DNA from: Actinomycetota bacterium
GTDB taxonomy: Bacteria > Actinomycetota > Actinomycetes > JACCUZ01
Direction of reading: 5' to 3'
Length of the DNA: 8,745 nucleotides
NCBI GenBank assembly: GCA_030841245.1
Contig: JAVEDG010000190.1
Span: forward strand, 1 to 8,745
The first letter of the stretch is position 1; the number at the start of each line of letters is the position of its first letter. The notes under the pieces are model-generated. The model saw only the letters and a list, made by a program, of their open reading frames with translations. It was not told the DNA's origin and did no database searches. Position numbers and translations under genes: made by a program. Of the stretch, positions 1-6,264 are shown piece after piece.

Positions 1-1
1 C

Positions 2-868
2 TCGGCGGCCTGGTCGTGGCCCTATGCCACCGTGGTGTCCTGGACCGGCATCCGGGGCGTCGTCACGCTGGCCGCGGCCTTCGTGCTGCCGGTGGAGACA
101 CCGCAGCGACCGGTGCTGGTGCTGGCCGCGCTGGTCGTCGTGGGCGGCACCCTGCTCGTGCAGGGCCTCACCCTGCCGGTCCTGGTACGCCGGGTGCACC
201 TGCCCGGCCCGGACGCCGCCCGGGACGCCCTGCAGGAGGCGGCCCTGCTCTCCCGAGCCGCACGCGCCGGCATCGCCCGGCTCGAGGAGCTGCGGGCCGA
301 CGGCGACGACCCCGACGTGATCGGCCGGCTGGAGCGCGGCGCGACCAACCGGGCGAACGCCGCCTGGGAGCGGTTCGGCCGGGGGTCGCAGTCCGGAGAG
401 ACCCCCAGCGAGGCCTACCGCCGCTTGCGGCTGGAGATGTTGCGCGCAGAGAAGGCGGTCGTGCTCGACGCCAGGGACACCGGCAGTGCAGATGACGACG
501 TGCTGCGCGAGGTGCTCAAGGTCCTCGACACCGAGGAGTCCACGCTGGACCGGTTGGTCGACCGGTCGCTCGAGGCCGACCGCGAGGTCGCCTCCAGCGG
601 CATGGGCGAGGCACTGTGCAGTCATCTCGACGAGTCGCCGCAGGCGATGCGGCCGCGCACGCCGGACGGATGCGAGAGCTGCCTGGAACAGGGCACCCGC
701 TGGGTGCACCTGCGACTCTGCCTCACCTGCGGGCGGGTCGGCTGCTGCGACTCGTCGCCGGAGCACCATGCAGACCGGCACTACGACGAGACCGGGCACC
801 CGGTGATGCGCAGCTTCGAGCCGGGTGAGTCCTGGCGGTGGTGCTACCCAGACCAGCTTCTGGGCTGA
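2..868 (+). CDS. CPA1-type Na+/H+ antiporter with C-terminal UBP-type zinc finger (5' truncated)
   Basis: The reading frame is open from the window edge, so only the last 288 residues are present and the true start lies outside. Residues about 5-65 of the fragment are the last membrane segments. They include the motif SWTGIRGVVTLAAAFVLP, typical of cation:proton antiporter-1 (NhaP/NHE-like) exchangers, which swap cytoplasmic Na+ or K+ for external H+. Residues about 70-215 form a charged, mostly helical cytoplasmic region. Residues about 223-285 form a UBP-type zinc finger, with candidate metal ligands C224, C227, C240, C243, C249, H256, H260 and H266 and the signature HLRLCLTCGRVGCCDSS. In eukaryotes this finger binds the free C-terminus of ubiquitin. 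In bacteria it is also found as a small stand-alone protein, and its ligand there is unknown to me. The fusion suggests the finger gates or senses for the transporter, which is inference. The stop codon lies in the first unit of a tandem repeat. Confidence 0.88.
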   Translation, partial: SAAWSWPYATVVSWTGIRGVVTLAAAFVLPVETPQRPVLVLAALVVVGGTLLVQGLTLPVLVRRVHLPGPDAARDALQEAALLSRAARAGIARLEELRADGDDPDVIGRLERGATNRANAAWERFGRGSQSGETPSEAYRRLRLEMLRAEKAVVLDARDTGSADDDVLREVLKVLDTEESTLDRLVDRSLEADREVASSGMGEALCSHLDESPQAMRPRTPDGCESCLEQGTRWVHLRLCLTCGRVGCCDSSPEHHADRHYDETGHPVMRSFEPGESWRWCYPDQLLG

Positions 869-941
869 GCAAGGACAACCAGCTTCTGGGCTGAGCAAGG
901 ACAGCCAGCTCCTGGGCTGAGCACGGGACCGCCAGCTCCCT
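853..941. repeat. Tandem repeat, about 26-bp unit, three copies plus a fragment, overlapping the antiporter stop
   Basis: The units run 853-878, 879-904 and 905-931, with a degenerate fragment at about 932-941. Units 1 and 2 differ only at the last base. Unit 3 has a few substitutions and one extra base. Each unit begins CCAGCTTCTGGGCTGAGC (CTCCTGGG in unit 3), and its TGA in unit 1 is the antiporter stop. Each unit can fold a small CAGC(T)...GGCTG hairpin. The array fills most of the gap between two convergent genes, so it could help end transcription from both sides, but it has no T-tract. The period is not a multiple of three, so the copies are not extra coding repeats. Confidence 0.85.
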
Positions 942-971
942 GTGCGGTTCTGGCCGACCGCGTGGACCGGG

Positions 972-1481
972 TCAGCGCTCGCGCGCGATCGCCTCGCTGA
1001 TCTCGTGCAGCGCGCGCACCTGGTCCGGGGTGAGCTTGTCGAACAGGTGGGTCCGCACCGCCTCGACATGACCGGGCGCCGCCGCGGCCAGGGCCGCGAA
1101 GCCGTCGTCGGTCAGCACCGCGAGCCAGCCGCGCCGGTCCCCGGCGGCGCTCTCCCGGCGTACCCATCCGGCGTTCTCCAGACGGGACACCGCGTGGGAC
1201 AGCCGACTGCGCGAGGACAGCAGCCGATCGGCGAGCTCGCTCATGCGCAGCGACCGGTTCGGCGCCTCAGAGAGGCGCACCAGGATCTCGTAGTAGCCGT
1301 GCGGCATCGCCGCGTCACGCTGCAGCTGGCCCTCGATCTGCTCGAAGAAGATCCGGGTCGCCTCGAGGAAGGCCCGCCAGGTCCGTTGCTCGCCGGCGTC
1401 GAGCCAGCGAGGTGGCGCGCCCGGTCCAGTGGGGGGCCGATCCGCCGGCCCCTCGGCTGGGACCGACGAAGGCACGGGCAT
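972..1481 (-). CDS. MarR-family winged-helix transcriptional regulator
   Basis: The 169-residue protein has the MarR layout. An N-terminal helix (WLDAGEQRTWRAFLEATRIF) precedes the segment GYYEILVRLSEAPNRSLRMSELA. The recognition region follows (LLSSRSRLSHAVSRLENAGWVRR), then the wing, where the usual acidic-arginine motif appears as AAGDRRGWLAVLTDDG. A C-terminal dimerisation helix closes the protein. MarR dimers usually repress a neighbouring gene and let go when a small ligand binds. The gene is divergent from a VOC-fold protein, and the shared inverted repeat at 1520-1537 is its likely operator. I chose the ATG at 1481. The frame stays open to a GTG at 1538, but that lies inside the operator and promoter. 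No clear Shine-Dalgarno precedes 1481, so the start is the least certain part. The ligand is unknown. Confidence 0.9.
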   Translation of the reverse strand: MPVPSSVPAEGPADRPPTGPGAPPRWLDAGEQRTWRAFLEATRIFFEQIEGQLQRDAAMPHGYYEILVRLSEAPNRSLRMSELADRLLSSRSRLSHAVSRLENAGWVRRESAAGDRRGWLAVLTDDGFAALAAAAPGHVEAVRTHLFDKLTPDQVRALHEISEAIARER

Positions 1482-1505
1482 GCCCGGAAGATTATCGGTG
1501 GCCGG

Positions 1506-1534
1506 CGAATATCCACAGTTAGTTGAGTGTTCAA
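1506..1534 (-). promoter_or_regulatory. Possible promoter of the MarR gene
   Basis: On the minus strand TTGAAC (1534-1529) is followed after 17 bases by TATTCG (1511-1506), a weak -10 box. An alternative -10, GATAAT (1496-1491), lies nine bases before the chosen ATG but lacks a good -35. The -35 box falls in the inverted repeat, which would give autoregulation. Confidence 0.4.
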
Positions 1535-1537
1535 CCA
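1520..1537. promoter_or_regulatory. Inverted repeat, probable MarR operator
   Basis: The arms GTTGA (1522-1526) and TCAAC (1531-1535) are exact inverted repeats around a 4-base spacer, with one further matching pair at 1520/1537. The TTGA-N4-TCAA form is typical of MarR-family sites. It sits between the divergent MarR and VOC genes and covers the proposed -35 boxes of both, so one bound dimer could shut both promoters. The function is inferred from form and position. Confidence 0.7.
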
Positions 1538-1551
1538 CAAACGTCTACACT
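1523..1551 (+). promoter_or_regulatory. Promoter of the VOC-fold gene
   Basis: TTGAGT (1523-1528) and TACACT (1546-1551) are spaced by 17 bases and match a housekeeping sigma-70-type promoter. The -35 box lies inside the inverted repeat. Transcription would begin near 1558, leaving a short leader with GAAAGGA (1561-1567) six bases before the ATG. Confidence 0.65.
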
Positions 1552-1573
1552 TCCCCCGACGAAAGGACCTCGG

Positions 1574-2092
1574 ATGCCCATCACCCGCCTCAACCACGCC
1601 GTGCTGTACGTCGCCGACGTCGAGCGCAGCGTCGAGTTCTACGGCGACGTGCTCGGCTTCACGCCGGTCATGGCGCTGTCCGGGCTGCGCGGAGCCGCCT
1701 TCCTGCAAGCTCCCGGCTCGACCAACGACCACGACCTCGGGCTGTTCGAGATCGGCTCACAGGCCGGGCCGTCCGCGGCCGGCCGGTCCACCGTGGGGCT
1801 CTACCACCTGGCGTGGGAGATCGACACGCTGGCCGAGATGGAACGACTGCAGGCCCGGCTGGCCGAGCACGGCGCGCTCGTCGGCGCCAGCGACCACGGC
1901 ACCACGAAGAGCCTGTACGGCAAGGACCCCGACGGTCTCGAGTTCGAGATCGCCTGGATCGTGCCGGCCGACCGGCTCGACGACGCCGCGGCGCAGGCGC
2001 GGACCCGCATCGGTCCGCTCGACCTGGGCCGCGAGATCGAGCGCTACGGCGCGCAGACCCGCGGTGGCGTCGGCATCTCGGTTCCCGCCTGA
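1574..2092 (+). CDS. VOC-superfamily (glyoxalase/extradiol dioxygenase fold) protein
   Basis: The 172-residue product shows the paired beta-alpha-beta-beta-beta modules of the vicinal oxygen chelate superfamily. Module 1 begins RLNHAVLYVADVERSVEFY with the potential metal ligand H8. Module 2 begins GLYHLAWEIDTLAEM with H78, and ends with the characteristic YGKDPDGLEFEIAW (about 115-128), where E125 is the usual final ligand. Members bind a divalent metal and act as glyoxalases, dioxygenases, thiol transferases or drug-binding proteins. The sequence alone does not settle which. The tail after about 130 (ADRLDDAAAQAR...) is an extra helical segment. The start is the ATG six bases after GAAAGGA. 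An upstream open stretch runs through the promoter and is not coding. The divergent MarR gene and shared operator suggest induction by a small, perhaps aromatic or electrophilic compound, which is inference. Confidence 0.9.
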   Translation: MPITRLNHAVLYVADVERSVEFYGDVLGFTPVMALSGLRGAAFLQAPGSTNDHDLGLFEIGSQAGPSAAGRSTVGLYHLAWEIDTLAEMERLQARLAEHGALVGASDHGTTKSLYGKDPDGLEFEIAWIVPADRLDDAAAQARTRIGPLDLGREIERYGAQTRGGVGISVPA

Positions 2093-2102
2093 CACCTGAG
2101 CG

Positions 2103-2134
2103 GTTCTGGTGCGGCGGCCGGACGCACCAGCAAC
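2103..2134. terminator. Hairpin between convergent genes, likely bidirectional terminator
   Basis: CTGGTGCG (2106-2113) and CGCACCAG (2123-2130) form a perfect 8-bp stem with a 9-base loop. With one bulged base (2131) the stem extends by GTT (2103-2105) pairing AAC (2132-2134). It lies just after the VOC stop and just before the stop of the convergent oxidase gene. There is no T-run, as is common in high-GC actinobacteria. Confidence 0.6.
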
Positions 2135-2139
2135 GACCG

Positions 2140-4185
2140 TCAGCCGGCGGCGCCGGAGAGCATCGGCACCCGGACCGTCTCGTCGGGAACCCCGAACCCG
2201 TCGACCAGGGTCAGTGCATGTGGTCGCAGCGACCGGCAGAGCTCGTCGACCACCCGGACGAGGGCCTTGGACCGGCGAGGGGTCAGCCGGCCGTGCTCGA
2301 GGAACCAGGCCCGGTCGGCCTCGATCGTGCTGAGCGCATAGAGGTCGCAGACCTGGTCGAGCAGCCGTCGTACGGCATGGTCGGGGCAGCTCGCCACCGC
2401 CGCCGAGAACGCCTCGAGAACGACTCGGTCCACGTGCGCCGCAGCGGCGCGGACCAAGTGGGTCTGCGCCCGGTTGAACCCGTCGAACACGTCGCCCCCG
2501 GACCCGTCGCCGGCCGAAGGGCCGGCCCGGCGCAGCCGCCGGGCCAGACCCTCGAGAACGTGCTGCTCGCGCCAGGCGAACAACGCTCGCTGGTGTTCGC
2601 GGTCGAGCAGGCTCGCCTCGTCGTCGCGGCCGTTGCGCAGCCGGGCCAGCAGCTGCGCGGCGGCGGTGCGCTCGATCACCGAGCCGACCATCTGTGACGC
2701 GACGAAACGGACGGTGCCGAGCGTGTCGAGGTCACCGAACTCGTCGCGGTAGCTCGTGAGCAGACCCTTCGCCACCAGCTGCATGAGGACGGTGTTGTCG
2801 CCCTCGAAGGTCGTGAACACGTCGCTGTCCGCCTTGAGCTGGGGCAACCGGTTCTCGGCCAGGTAGCCCGCTCCCCCGCACGCCTCGCGGCACTCCTGGA
2901 TCGTCCGGGTCGCGTGCCAGGTCGCGGCCGCCTTGATGCCTGCAGCCCGAGACTCGACCTCCCGCCGGGCACGGTCGCTCTCGTCGTCAGGGACGCCAGC
3001 ACCGCCGGCGCCGCTGGCGAAGACCTCGTGGAGGGCCGCCGCCAGCTCGGCGTGGGCGAAGTGCTGGGCGTACGTCGTGGCCAGCGCCGGCAACAGCCGC
3101 CGCTGGTGGGTCAGGTAGTCGAGCAGGACGACCTCGTCGTCCTGGCCCGGGGCACGGAACTGGCGACGGCTCTCCGCGTAGCGCAGCGCTATCGCAAGCG
3201 CCGACTTGGTCGCGCTTCCCGCTGCGCCCGCGATGCTGACCCGGCCCTGGATCAGGGTGCCGAGCATCGTGAAGAAGCGACGCATCTCGTTCTCGATGGG
3301 GCTGGAGTAGGTGCCGGCCGCGTCGACGCTGCCGTAGCGGTCGAGCAGCGCGTCCCGCGGCACCCGTACGTCGTGGAAGGACAACCGTCCGTTGTCGACT
3401 CCGTTGAGGCCTGCCTTGGGCCCGCAGTCCTCGATCTCGACACCCTCGCTCGGTGCCCCGGAGTGGTCGCGGATCGGCACCACGAACGCGTGCACTCCAT
3501 GGCCCCGACCCTTGGTCACGAGCTGGGCGAACACGACGGCGGCCCGGCCGTCCAGCGCCGCGTTGCCGATGTAGTCCTTGCGCGCGCTGGCGTCAGGAGT
3601 GTCGATGACGAACTCGTCCCGGTCACCGTCGTAGGTCGCCGTCGTCCGCACCGACGCGACGTCGGAGCCGTGACCGGTCTCGGTCATCGCGAAGGCACCC
3701 GGCAGCTCGAAGCTCAGCGCGGCCGGGAGGTAGGCCCGGTGGTGCCGCTCGGTGCCCAGGTGCAGGAGGGCTGCCGCGAACAGCCCGAACTGCACTCCGG
3801 ACTTGACCACCAGCGACAGGTCGCCGAACGCCAGCACGGCGAACTGGTTGACAGTGGCGCCGACGTCCGAGCTGCCGCCGTACTCCTCGGGGAAGCCCAC
3901 TCGTGGGCGGCCGGTGTCGGCGAGCGCCCGCACCTGCTCGGTGACACGGCGACGATGCTCGTCCTGGCTCAGGTCGGTGACAGGCCGGAACAGCGGGTCG
4001 GAGTAGAGCTCGCGTGCCGACTCACGGACATCGGCCCATTGCCCGTCCAGGTGGCGGCGCAACGCGACCGGGTCGACCTGCGACGGCGACAAGGTGGCCC
4101 CGTCGACCGATGGTGTTGCCGGGTCGACGTTCGCCGTCCCGGCCGTGCCGGACGGGCTCGTGCTCGGCCGCTCGGTCGTCGTCAA
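2140..4185 (-). CDS. Acyl-CoA oxidase-family FAD enzyme
   Basis: The 681-residue protein is far longer than ordinary acyl-CoA dehydrogenases (about 380-400) and matches the acyl-CoA oxidase layout. After a low-complexity Ser/Thr/Pro tail (1-35) comes the N-terminal helical domain (about 40-165). The middle beta domain starts with AMTETGHGSD (166-175) and includes the oxidase-type GLNGVDNG. The helical domain contains CGGAGYLAEN and TFEGDNTV, where E461 is the likely catalytic base. The C-terminal oxidase domain contains CDLYALSTIEADRAWFLEHG and ends near LRPHALTLVDGFGVPD. Oxidases make trans-2-enoyl-CoA and pass electrons to O2, giving H2O2. A dehydrogenase using ETF cannot be excluded. The start is a TTG that overlaps the TetR stop (TTGA) and follows GAGGAG by 7 bases, so the two genes form one coupled operon. 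The divergent thiolase, FabG and dehydratase supply the remaining beta-oxidation steps. Confidence 0.9.
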   Translation of the reverse strand: MTTTERPSTSPSGTAGTANVDPATPSVDGATLSPSQVDPVALRRHLDGQWADVRESARELYSDPLFRPVTDLSQDEHRRRVTEQVRALADTGRPRVGFPEEYGGSSDVGATVNQFAVLAFGDLSLVVKSGVQFGLFAAALLHLGTERHHRAYLPAALSFELPGAFAMTETGHGSDVASVRTTATYDGDRDEFVIDTPDASARKDYIGNAALDGRAAVVFAQLVTKGRGHGVHAFVVPIRDHSGAPSEGVEIEDCGPKAGLNGVDNGRLSFHDVRVPRDALLDRYGSVDAAGTYSSPIENEMRRFFTMLGTLIQGRVSIAGAAGSATKSALAIALRYAESRRQFRAPGQDDEVVLLDYLTHQRRLLPALATTYAQHFAHAELAAALHEVFASGAGGAGVPDDESDRARREVESRAAGIKAAATWHATRTIQECREACGGAGYLAENRLPQLKADSDVFTTFEGDNTVLMQLVAKGLLTSYRDEFGDLDTLGTVRFVASQMVGSVIERTAAAQLLARLRNGRDDEASLLDREHQRALFAWREQHVLEGLARRLRRAGPSAGDGSGGDVFDGFNRAQTHLVRAAAAHVDRVVLEAFSAAVASCPDHAVRRLLDQVCDLYALSTIEADRAWFLEHGRLTPRRSKALVRVVDELCRSLRPHALTLVDGFGVPDETVRVPMLSGAAG

Positions 4186-4910
4186 GGGGTGTCTCCTCGT
4201 TGGGCTCGCTGGTTAGGCGGCACCGCGGCGAATCGCGGTGGCGCGGTGTCGACGGTCATCCCGGTGGCCTCGAGCACTCCGGCCAGCCCGGTCCAGATCA
4301 GGTCGGTGAGGTAGCCGGTCAGCTGCTCCCGGGTCATCGGATCGCGGGCGTCCAGCCAGTGGTCGGCGGCCGAGCGCACCAGCCCGACCAGCCCGTGGCC
4401 CCACGGCTCGGCGGCAGTGGGATCGAGCCCGGCCTCCTTCAGGCGCGCAGCGATCAGGCCGGCGACGTGCCGCCCGACCAGCGCTGACAGGCCGGCGATC
4501 GGGTCGTCGGCCATCGGCCGGTCGGCCAGCGGGCGGTGCACGACGAACCGGTAGACCTCCGGGTCGGCCTCGATGACCCGCAGGTAGGCGTCGACCGCGC
4601 GGAAGAGCAGCTCGCGGGGTTCGGACGCGCCCCGGAGGGCAGCAGTCAGCTGACCGACCAGCCGGTCGGCCACCCGGGTGCAGACGGCGAGGTAGAGATC
4701 GCCACGGTCGGCGAAGTAGCGGTAGACCACCGTCTTGCTGGTGCCCGCCGCGGCGGCGATCTCGTCCATGCCGACGCCTGGGCCGTGCTCGCGGACCGCC
4801 TCGACGGCCGCCTGAACCAGCGCGGCACGGCGGGCGCGACGGTGCTCCTCCCAGCGGGTGCTGCGCCCGTCGGGAGCCCGCTCGGTGGTACCGGGACCCG
4901 GCCTGTTCAC
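4182..4910 (-). CDS. TetR-family transcriptional regulator
   Basis: The 242-residue product has an N-terminal TetR DNA-binding domain. A helix rich in Arg and Ala (about 20-43, RWEEHRRARRAALVQAAVEA) leads into the helix-turn-helix MDEIAAAAGTSKTVVYRYFADR (about 48-69), followed by DLYLAV. Residues about 75-215 form the variable helical ligand and dimer domain. Regulators of this kind beside beta-oxidation genes often respond to acyl-CoAs, which is inference here. The gene is first in a leftward operon with the oxidase and divergent from the thiolase operon, so it probably controls both and itself. I chose the GTG at 4910. The frame stays open far upstream, but that part is antisense to the thiolase. 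The GTG has no Shine-Dalgarno and lies about seven bases after a -10-like TACTGT (minus strand, 4922-4917), so a leaderless transcript is plausible. The C-terminal tail of about 15 residues is probably disordered. Confidence 0.88.
   Translation of the reverse strand: MNRPGPGTTERAPDGRSTRWEEHRRARRAALVQAAVEAVREHGPGVGMDEIAAAAGTSKTVVYRYFADRGDLYLAVCTRVADRLVGQLTAALRGASEPRELLFRAVDAYLRVIEADPEVYRFVVHRPLADRPMADDPIAGLSALVGRHVAGLIAARLKEAGLDPTAAEPWGHGLVGLVRSAADHWLDARDPMTREQLTGYLTDLIWTGLAGVLEATGMTVDTAPPRFAAVPPNQRAQRGDTP
4193..4198 (-). promoter_or_regulatory. Shine-Dalgarno fixing a TTG start
   Basis: GAGGAG on the minus strand lies 7 bases upstream of the TTG at 4185, inside the last codons of the TetR gene. 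It supports the rare TTG as the true start of the oxidase gene and translational coupling to TetR. Confidence 0.65.
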
Positions 4911-4932
4911 GGCACCGACAGTACCTGATACT
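4904..4932 (+). promoter_or_regulatory. Possible promoter of the thiolase-fabG-dehydratase operon
   Basis: GATACT (4927-4932) is a fair -10 box. The region 17 bases upstream (TGTTCA, 4904-4909) is only a weak -35, as expected for a regulated promoter. Transcription would start near 4939, giving a leader of about 33 bases with GGAG (4961-4964) seven bases before the ATG. Confidence 0.4.
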
Positions 4933-4942
4933 CTCGGTACCG
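4910..4942. promoter_or_regulatory. 33-bp imperfect palindrome, probable TetR operator in the divergent promoter region
   Basis: The palindrome is centred on base 4926, and 13 of the 16 base pairs across the centre are complementary. The arms are ACCGA (4914-4918) with TCGGT (4934-4938), and AGTA (4920-4923) with TACT (4929-4932). Outer GG/CC and C/G pairs extend it. It covers a -10-like GATACT on the plus strand (4927-4932) for the thiolase operon, a -10-like TACTGT on the minus strand (4922-4917) for TetR, and the first base of the TetR start codon. This is what a site repressing both directions would look like. Binding is inferred. Confidence 0.72.
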
Positions 4943-4971
4943 GTCCAGCACCCCTCGTCTGGAGGCTCTCG

Positions 4972-6264
4972 ATGTCGCCCACCCCCACTCCCCGGCGCGC
5001 TGCCGTCGTCGGCGGCAACCGCATCCCGTTCGCGCGGTCCGGCGGCCGGTACGCCCGAGCGTCCAACCAGGACATGCTCACGACGACCCTGGACGGGCTG
5101 GTCGCGCGGTTCGGGCTGCAGGGCGAGCGGCTCGGCGAGGTCGCGGCCGGTGCGGTGCTCAAGCACAGCCGTGACTTCAACCTGACCCGGGAGAGCGTGC
5201 TCGGCTCCCGGCTGGACCCGAGCACCCCGGCGTACGACGTGCAGCAGGCCTGCGGCACCGGACTCGAGGCCGCGATCCTGGTCGCCAACAAGATCGCACT
5301 GGGCCAGGTCGAGTCGGGCATCGCCGGCGGCGTCGACTCGGCCAGTGATGCGCCGATCGCGGTCAACGAGGACCTGCGCCACGTGCTGCTGGACCTCAAC
5401 CGCGCCCGGACGCCGGTGCAGCGGCTCAAGGCGCTGCGCGGGTTGCGGCCCGGGCAGGTCGTGCCGGAGACGCCGCGCAACGGCGAGCCGCGCACCGGTC
5501 TGTCGATGGGCGAGCACGCGGCGATCACGACGCGCGAGTGGGACATCAGCCGCGAGGCGCAGGACGCCCTGACCCTCGCGAGCCACCAGAACCTCGCCGC
5601 TGCCTACGACCGCGGTTTCCTCGACGACCTCGTGACGCCCTACCTCGGGCTCACCCGCGACCAGAACCTGCGGGCGGACTCGAGCATGGAGGCGCTCGCC
5701 AAGCTCAAGCCGGTGTTCGGCGCCGACGAGCCGGGCGCGACGATGACCGCCGGCAACTCCACGCCGCTGTCCGACGGGTCGGCGTTGGTTCTGCTGGCCA
5801 GCGACGAGTGGGCGGCTGCGCGCCGGCTTCCGGTGCTCGCGCACCTCGTGGACGCCGAGACGGCGGCGGTCGACTACGTGCACGGCGGCGAGGGCCTGCT
5901 GATGGCTCCGGCGTACGCCGTGCCGCGGCTGCTCGCCCGCAACGGCCTCTCGCTCGGCGACTTCGACTTCTACGAGATCCACGAGGCGTTCGCCTCGACC
6001 GTCCTGACGACGCTGGCCGCGTGGGAGGACCCCCGCTTCTGCAAGGAGCGCCTCGGGCTGGACGCGCCGCTCGGCTCGATCGACCGCAGCAGGCTCAACG
6101 TCACGGGCTCGTCGCTCGCGACGGGCCACCCTTTCGCCGCCACCGGCGGGCGCATCGTCGCGACGCTGGCCAAGCTGCTGCACGAGAAGGGGTCCGGACG
6201 AGGCCTGATCTCGATCTGCGCAGCCGGCGGCCAGGGCGTCGTCGCAATCCTGGAGGCAGCGTGA
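4972..6264 (+). CDS. fadA2: Thiolase (acetyl-CoA C-acyltransferase, FadA2/FadI-like)
   Basis: The 430-residue enzyme has every thiolase active-site element. The nucleophile C94 lies in QQACGTG, H337 in EIHEAFAS, H386 in GHPFAATGGR, and the second catalytic cysteine C416 in ICAAGGQG. The N-terminus (RRAAVVGGNRIPFARSGG) and the arrangement NVTGSSLATGHPFAATGGR resemble FadI and trifunctional-protein beta-type thiolases, which cleave long or medium 3-ketoacyl-CoA to acetyl-CoA. The reverse condensation is possible in principle. The start ATG follows GGAG by seven bases. The stop overlaps the next gene by four bases (GTGA). It heads a three-gene operon read away from TetR and the oxidase. In Mycobacterium tuberculosis the counterpart fadA2 (Rv0243) also neighbours fabG4, but in the opposite direction. 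The family call is very secure. The symbol rests on similarity plus neighbourhood. Confidence 0.93.
   Translation: MSPTPTPRRAAVVGGNRIPFARSGGRYARASNQDMLTTTLDGLVARFGLQGERLGEVAAGAVLKHSRDFNLTRESVLGSRLDPSTPAYDVQQACGTGLEAAILVANKIALGQVESGIAGGVDSASDAPIAVNEDLRHVLLDLNRARTPVQRLKALRGLRPGQVVPETPRNGEPRTGLSMGEHAAITTREWDISREAQDALTLASHQNLAAAYDRGFLDDLVTPYLGLTRDQNLRADSSMEALAKLKPVFGADEPGATMTAGNSTPLSDGSALVLLASDEWAAARRLPVLAHLVDAETAAVDYVHGGEGLLMAPAYAVPRLLARNGLSLGDFDFYEIHEAFASTVLTTLAAWEDPRFCKERLGLDAPLGSIDRSRLNVTGSSLATGHPFAATGGRIVATLAKLLHEKGSGRGLISICAAGGQGVVAILEAA

Noticed and set aside
853..941. CRISPR-like array
   Set aside because: The units follow each other directly with no unique spacers, and one lies partly in a coding sequence. 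It is a simple tandem repeat.
1482..1538. Longer MarR start at the GTG at 1538
   Set aside because: The added 19 residues would be encoded by the operator and promoter sequence, and MarR proteins do not need them.
1429..2697. Long plus-strand open frame across the MarR start, VOC gene and oxidase 3' end
   Set aside because: It runs through both promoters and the terminator hairpin and overlaps two well-supported genes. Its translation is Arg-rich and resembles no family.
2914..4314. 466-codon plus-strand open frame opposite the oxidase and TetR genes
   Set aside because: It is the antisense of a clear acyl-CoA oxidase gene, with no ribosome site or recognisable domain.
4911..5546. N-terminal extension of the TetR frame upstream of 4910
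   Set aside because: The frame stays open but is antisense to the thiolase and crosses the divergent promoter region. It shows no domain, and TetR proteins usually start close to the first helix.
4213..6183. Long open frame (656 codons) on the minus strand opposite the thiolase
   Set aside because: The translation is Arg/Ala/Gly-rich low-complexity sequence without motifs, and it overlaps the thiolase and the TetR gene. It is an effect of high GC.
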